NCBI RefSeq assembly: GCF_000716875.1
Contig: NZ_JNWQ01000153.1
Coordinates: 1-7,080, forward strand
Source of the DNA: Streptomyces novaecaesareae
GTDB taxonomy: Bacteria > Actinomycetota > Actinomycetes > Streptomycetales > Streptomycetaceae
Reading direction: 5' to 3'
Length of the DNA stretch: 7,080 nucleotides
Numbering within the stretch: the first letter of the stretch is position 1; each line of letters opens with the position of its first letter. Under the pieces are notes generated by a model that was given only the letters and a program-made list of their open reading frames with translations, did no database searches and had not been told where the DNA came from. The translations under genes and the position numbers were made by a program. Shown one piece after another: positions 6,251-7,080 of the stretch.

Positions 6251-7021
6251 TTAGGAAGTGAGGAATCCCGCTACTTCGGCGATCACTTCGCGCTGCCAGG
6301 CCTGCGACTGTGGAGCGGCGTAGGTGGGATCGTCATGGACAGCGAAGCCATGCTGTGCGCCGTCGAGTTCGTGCAGGACGGCTCCCACGCCGTCCCCGAA
6401 CAGGGGAGCGTACCGCCGTGACAACTCCACATCCACGAATGTGTCTTTCGTCCCGTGGACGATCAACACCGGACAGTGAACGGCGGAACAGACGGCCTCG
6501 GGGGTGGGGAGGTGGAACATTTCGTTGAGCAAAGCACGGCCGGTCTCGAACGGTTGCCGAGGCAAGGCGCCGACCTGATCGAGCTGCGCGGCGCGGTCAG
6601 GAGCGAGGTAGTTGCCTGACCAGCCTGCTCGCTCGGTGATGAACCTGTCCTTGTAGTCGATGCGCGGGTTCAGCAGCACCAACCGCCCGATCTCTCCGGG
6701 GTACTGGCCGGCGTGCATGGCAGCAGCGCCACCTGAGAACGATGCTGCGATGACGTGGACCGGCCCCGGCCGGCCGGCGACTACGGCGAGGTGATCGCAT
6801 GCGGCGCGAATGTCGTTGGCCACCCCGGCGATCGTCAGGTCTGCTGCACGGCCACCGCTCGCGCCGTGGGCCCGCAGGTCGAAGCGCAGGCAGGTGATAC
6901 CGACAGCGGCGAGGCCGGCCGCCAGGCGGCCGAAGAACCCGCCTTCCTCGCGGGTGACGCCCGCGCCATGGGCGAGAACGGCTAGTGTCCTGCGCCGGAG
7001 ATTCGTCGTTAGATCTTGCAT
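6251..7021 (-). CDS. Alpha/beta hydrolase (serine hydrolase fold)
   Basis: 256-residue cytoplasmic alpha/beta hydrolase, single domain, no signal peptide. HGAG at 18-21 fits the oxyanion-hole loop, and RFDLRAHGASGG at 46-57 is the typical second strand and loop. The nucleophile elbow is VIAASFSGGAAA at 90-101, where Ser94 or Ser96 is the nucleophile. D193 in LIVHGTKDTFVD and H223 in LDGAQHGF complete the triad. The pattern recalls dienelactone-hydrolase-like and acyl-peptidase-like esterases; the substrate is unknown. ATG 7021 is the only good start in the window; the ribosome site GAAGAA is weak, and the frame stays open to the right edge, so an earlier start cannot be excluded. Its TAA (6251-6253) overlaps the XRE TAG by four bases. 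Its start codon overlaps that of the plus-strand ORF at 7020 through CATG. Confidence 0.92.
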   Translation of the reverse strand: MQDLTTNLRRRTLAVLAHGAGVTREEGGFFGRLAAGLAAVGITCLRFDLRAHGASGGRAADLTIAGVANDIRAACDHLAVVAGRPGPVHVIAASFSGGAAAMHAGQYPGEIGRLVLLNPRIDYKDRFITERAGWSGNYLAPDRAAQLDQVGALPRQPFETGRALLNEMFHLPTPEAVCSAVHCPVLIVHGTKDTFVDVELSRRYAPLFGDGVGAVLHELDGAQHGFAVHDDPTYAAPQSQAWQREVIAEVAGFLTS

Positions 7022-7080
7022 GAGTGATTCTTCGGATGTGCCGGTGCGTCGTCGTGGTCCTGCGTTGGAGCCGTTGGTGT
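7020..7080 (+). CDS. Start of a possible TetR-family regulator (cut by window edge)
   Basis: ATG 7020 opens a frame still open at the right edge, reading MSDSSDVPVRRRGPALEPLV. A short polar N-terminus followed by RRRGPALE and a hydrophobic turn is how many actinobacterial TetR-family regulators begin, just before the helix-turn-helix. Only 20 residues are visible, so this is a guess from pattern. There is no good ribosome binding site before 7020; GTG 7038 is an alternative start. A divergent regulator beside a hydrolase gene would be ordinary TetR layout, and the hydrolase would be its likely target. Confidence 0.42.
   Translation, partial: MSDSSDVPVRRRGPALEPLV

Larger units (their letters stand above)
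4942..6254 (+). pseudogene. XRE-family regulator with TPR-like C-terminus, frameshifted
   Basis: DNA-binding regulator read in two frames. The first part, from ATG 4942, has a helix-turn-helix at about residues 10-80 with RISVRQVRRWESGQ and FGVPLERLGFVPP, typical of Streptomyces XRE proteins, then MFRRTFMGGLLAVPLLDLAAL. After about residue 134 (LPATPT) this frame turns to unlikely sequence rich in W, C and R, ending at 5799. The expected continuation RFSDHELVGHLRAALDETARMDLRMG starts at 5343 in the -1 frame. It runs to TAG 6252-6254 as a helical repeat domain (ALGARAAEF-like, DRAHYSAFWAGALADLGEPDEAAAVALEAL). Restoring one base gives about 437 residues, which fits the family. It is divergent from the HATPase operon and is its likely regulator. 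Either a true inactivating deletion, a sequencing error, or two separate proteins is possible; the C-terminal part has an ATG at 5403 but a poor ribosome site. The family call is firm and the state of the gene is uncertain. Confidence 0.85.

Noticed and set aside
1..7080. tRNA, rRNA, CRISPR, transposase or integrase
   Set aside because: Nothing with cloverleaf geometry, regularly spaced repeats or recombinase motifs was seen on either strand.

Overview
The window is high-GC actinobacterial chromosomal DNA, most likely from Streptomyces or a close relative. This rests on G/C-rich third codon positions, frequent GTG starts, GTGA stop/start overlaps, and the protein families seen. These include a short SpoIIAB/RsbW-type ATP-binding protein divergent from an XRE regulator with a long TPR-like C-terminus. 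Hand counts of single 60-base lines give about 77% GC in the left-end gene, 70% in the aminotransferase and 65% in the XRE gene, so composition is not uniform.

Left part (1-1463). A LysR-family regulator on the minus strand runs off the left edge and is divergent from a small ABM-type (antibiotic biosynthesis monooxygenase fold) protein. The 264-bp gap between them holds a perfect 23-bp palindrome, a spare copy of its half-site at the LysR ribosome binding site, and a possible 13-codon leader ORF. A perfect 30-bp palindrome separates the ABM gene from the convergent operon to its right.

Central operon (4636 down to 1464, minus strand). In transcription order it encodes a HATPase_c anti-sigma-like protein, a Gfo/Idh/MocA dehydrogenase, a DegT/DnrJ/EryC1/StrS PLP aminotransferase and a Nudix hydrolase. 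The last three are joined by 4-bp GTGA overlaps, so they are probably translationally coupled. A dehydrogenase plus this type of aminotransferase is the classic pair that turns a hydroxyl of a sugar or cyclitol into an amine. The product here is unknown and no glycosyltransferase or nucleotidyltransferase is visible. This is the best candidate for an undescribed small pathway.

Right part (4637-7080). A divergent intergenic region of about 305 bp separates the operon from an XRE regulator gene on the plus strand. That gene is broken by a one-base frame change near 5315-5345. Both halves read well and together would give about 437 residues. Its stop overlaps by four bases the stop of a convergent alpha/beta hydrolase gene, and a strong inverted repeat sits inside the XRE 3' end where the hydrolase terminator should be. 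At the right edge, a plus-strand ORF resembling a TetR N-terminus begins head-to-head with the hydrolase through a shared CATG.

No tRNA, rRNA, transposase, integrase or CRISPR array was found.
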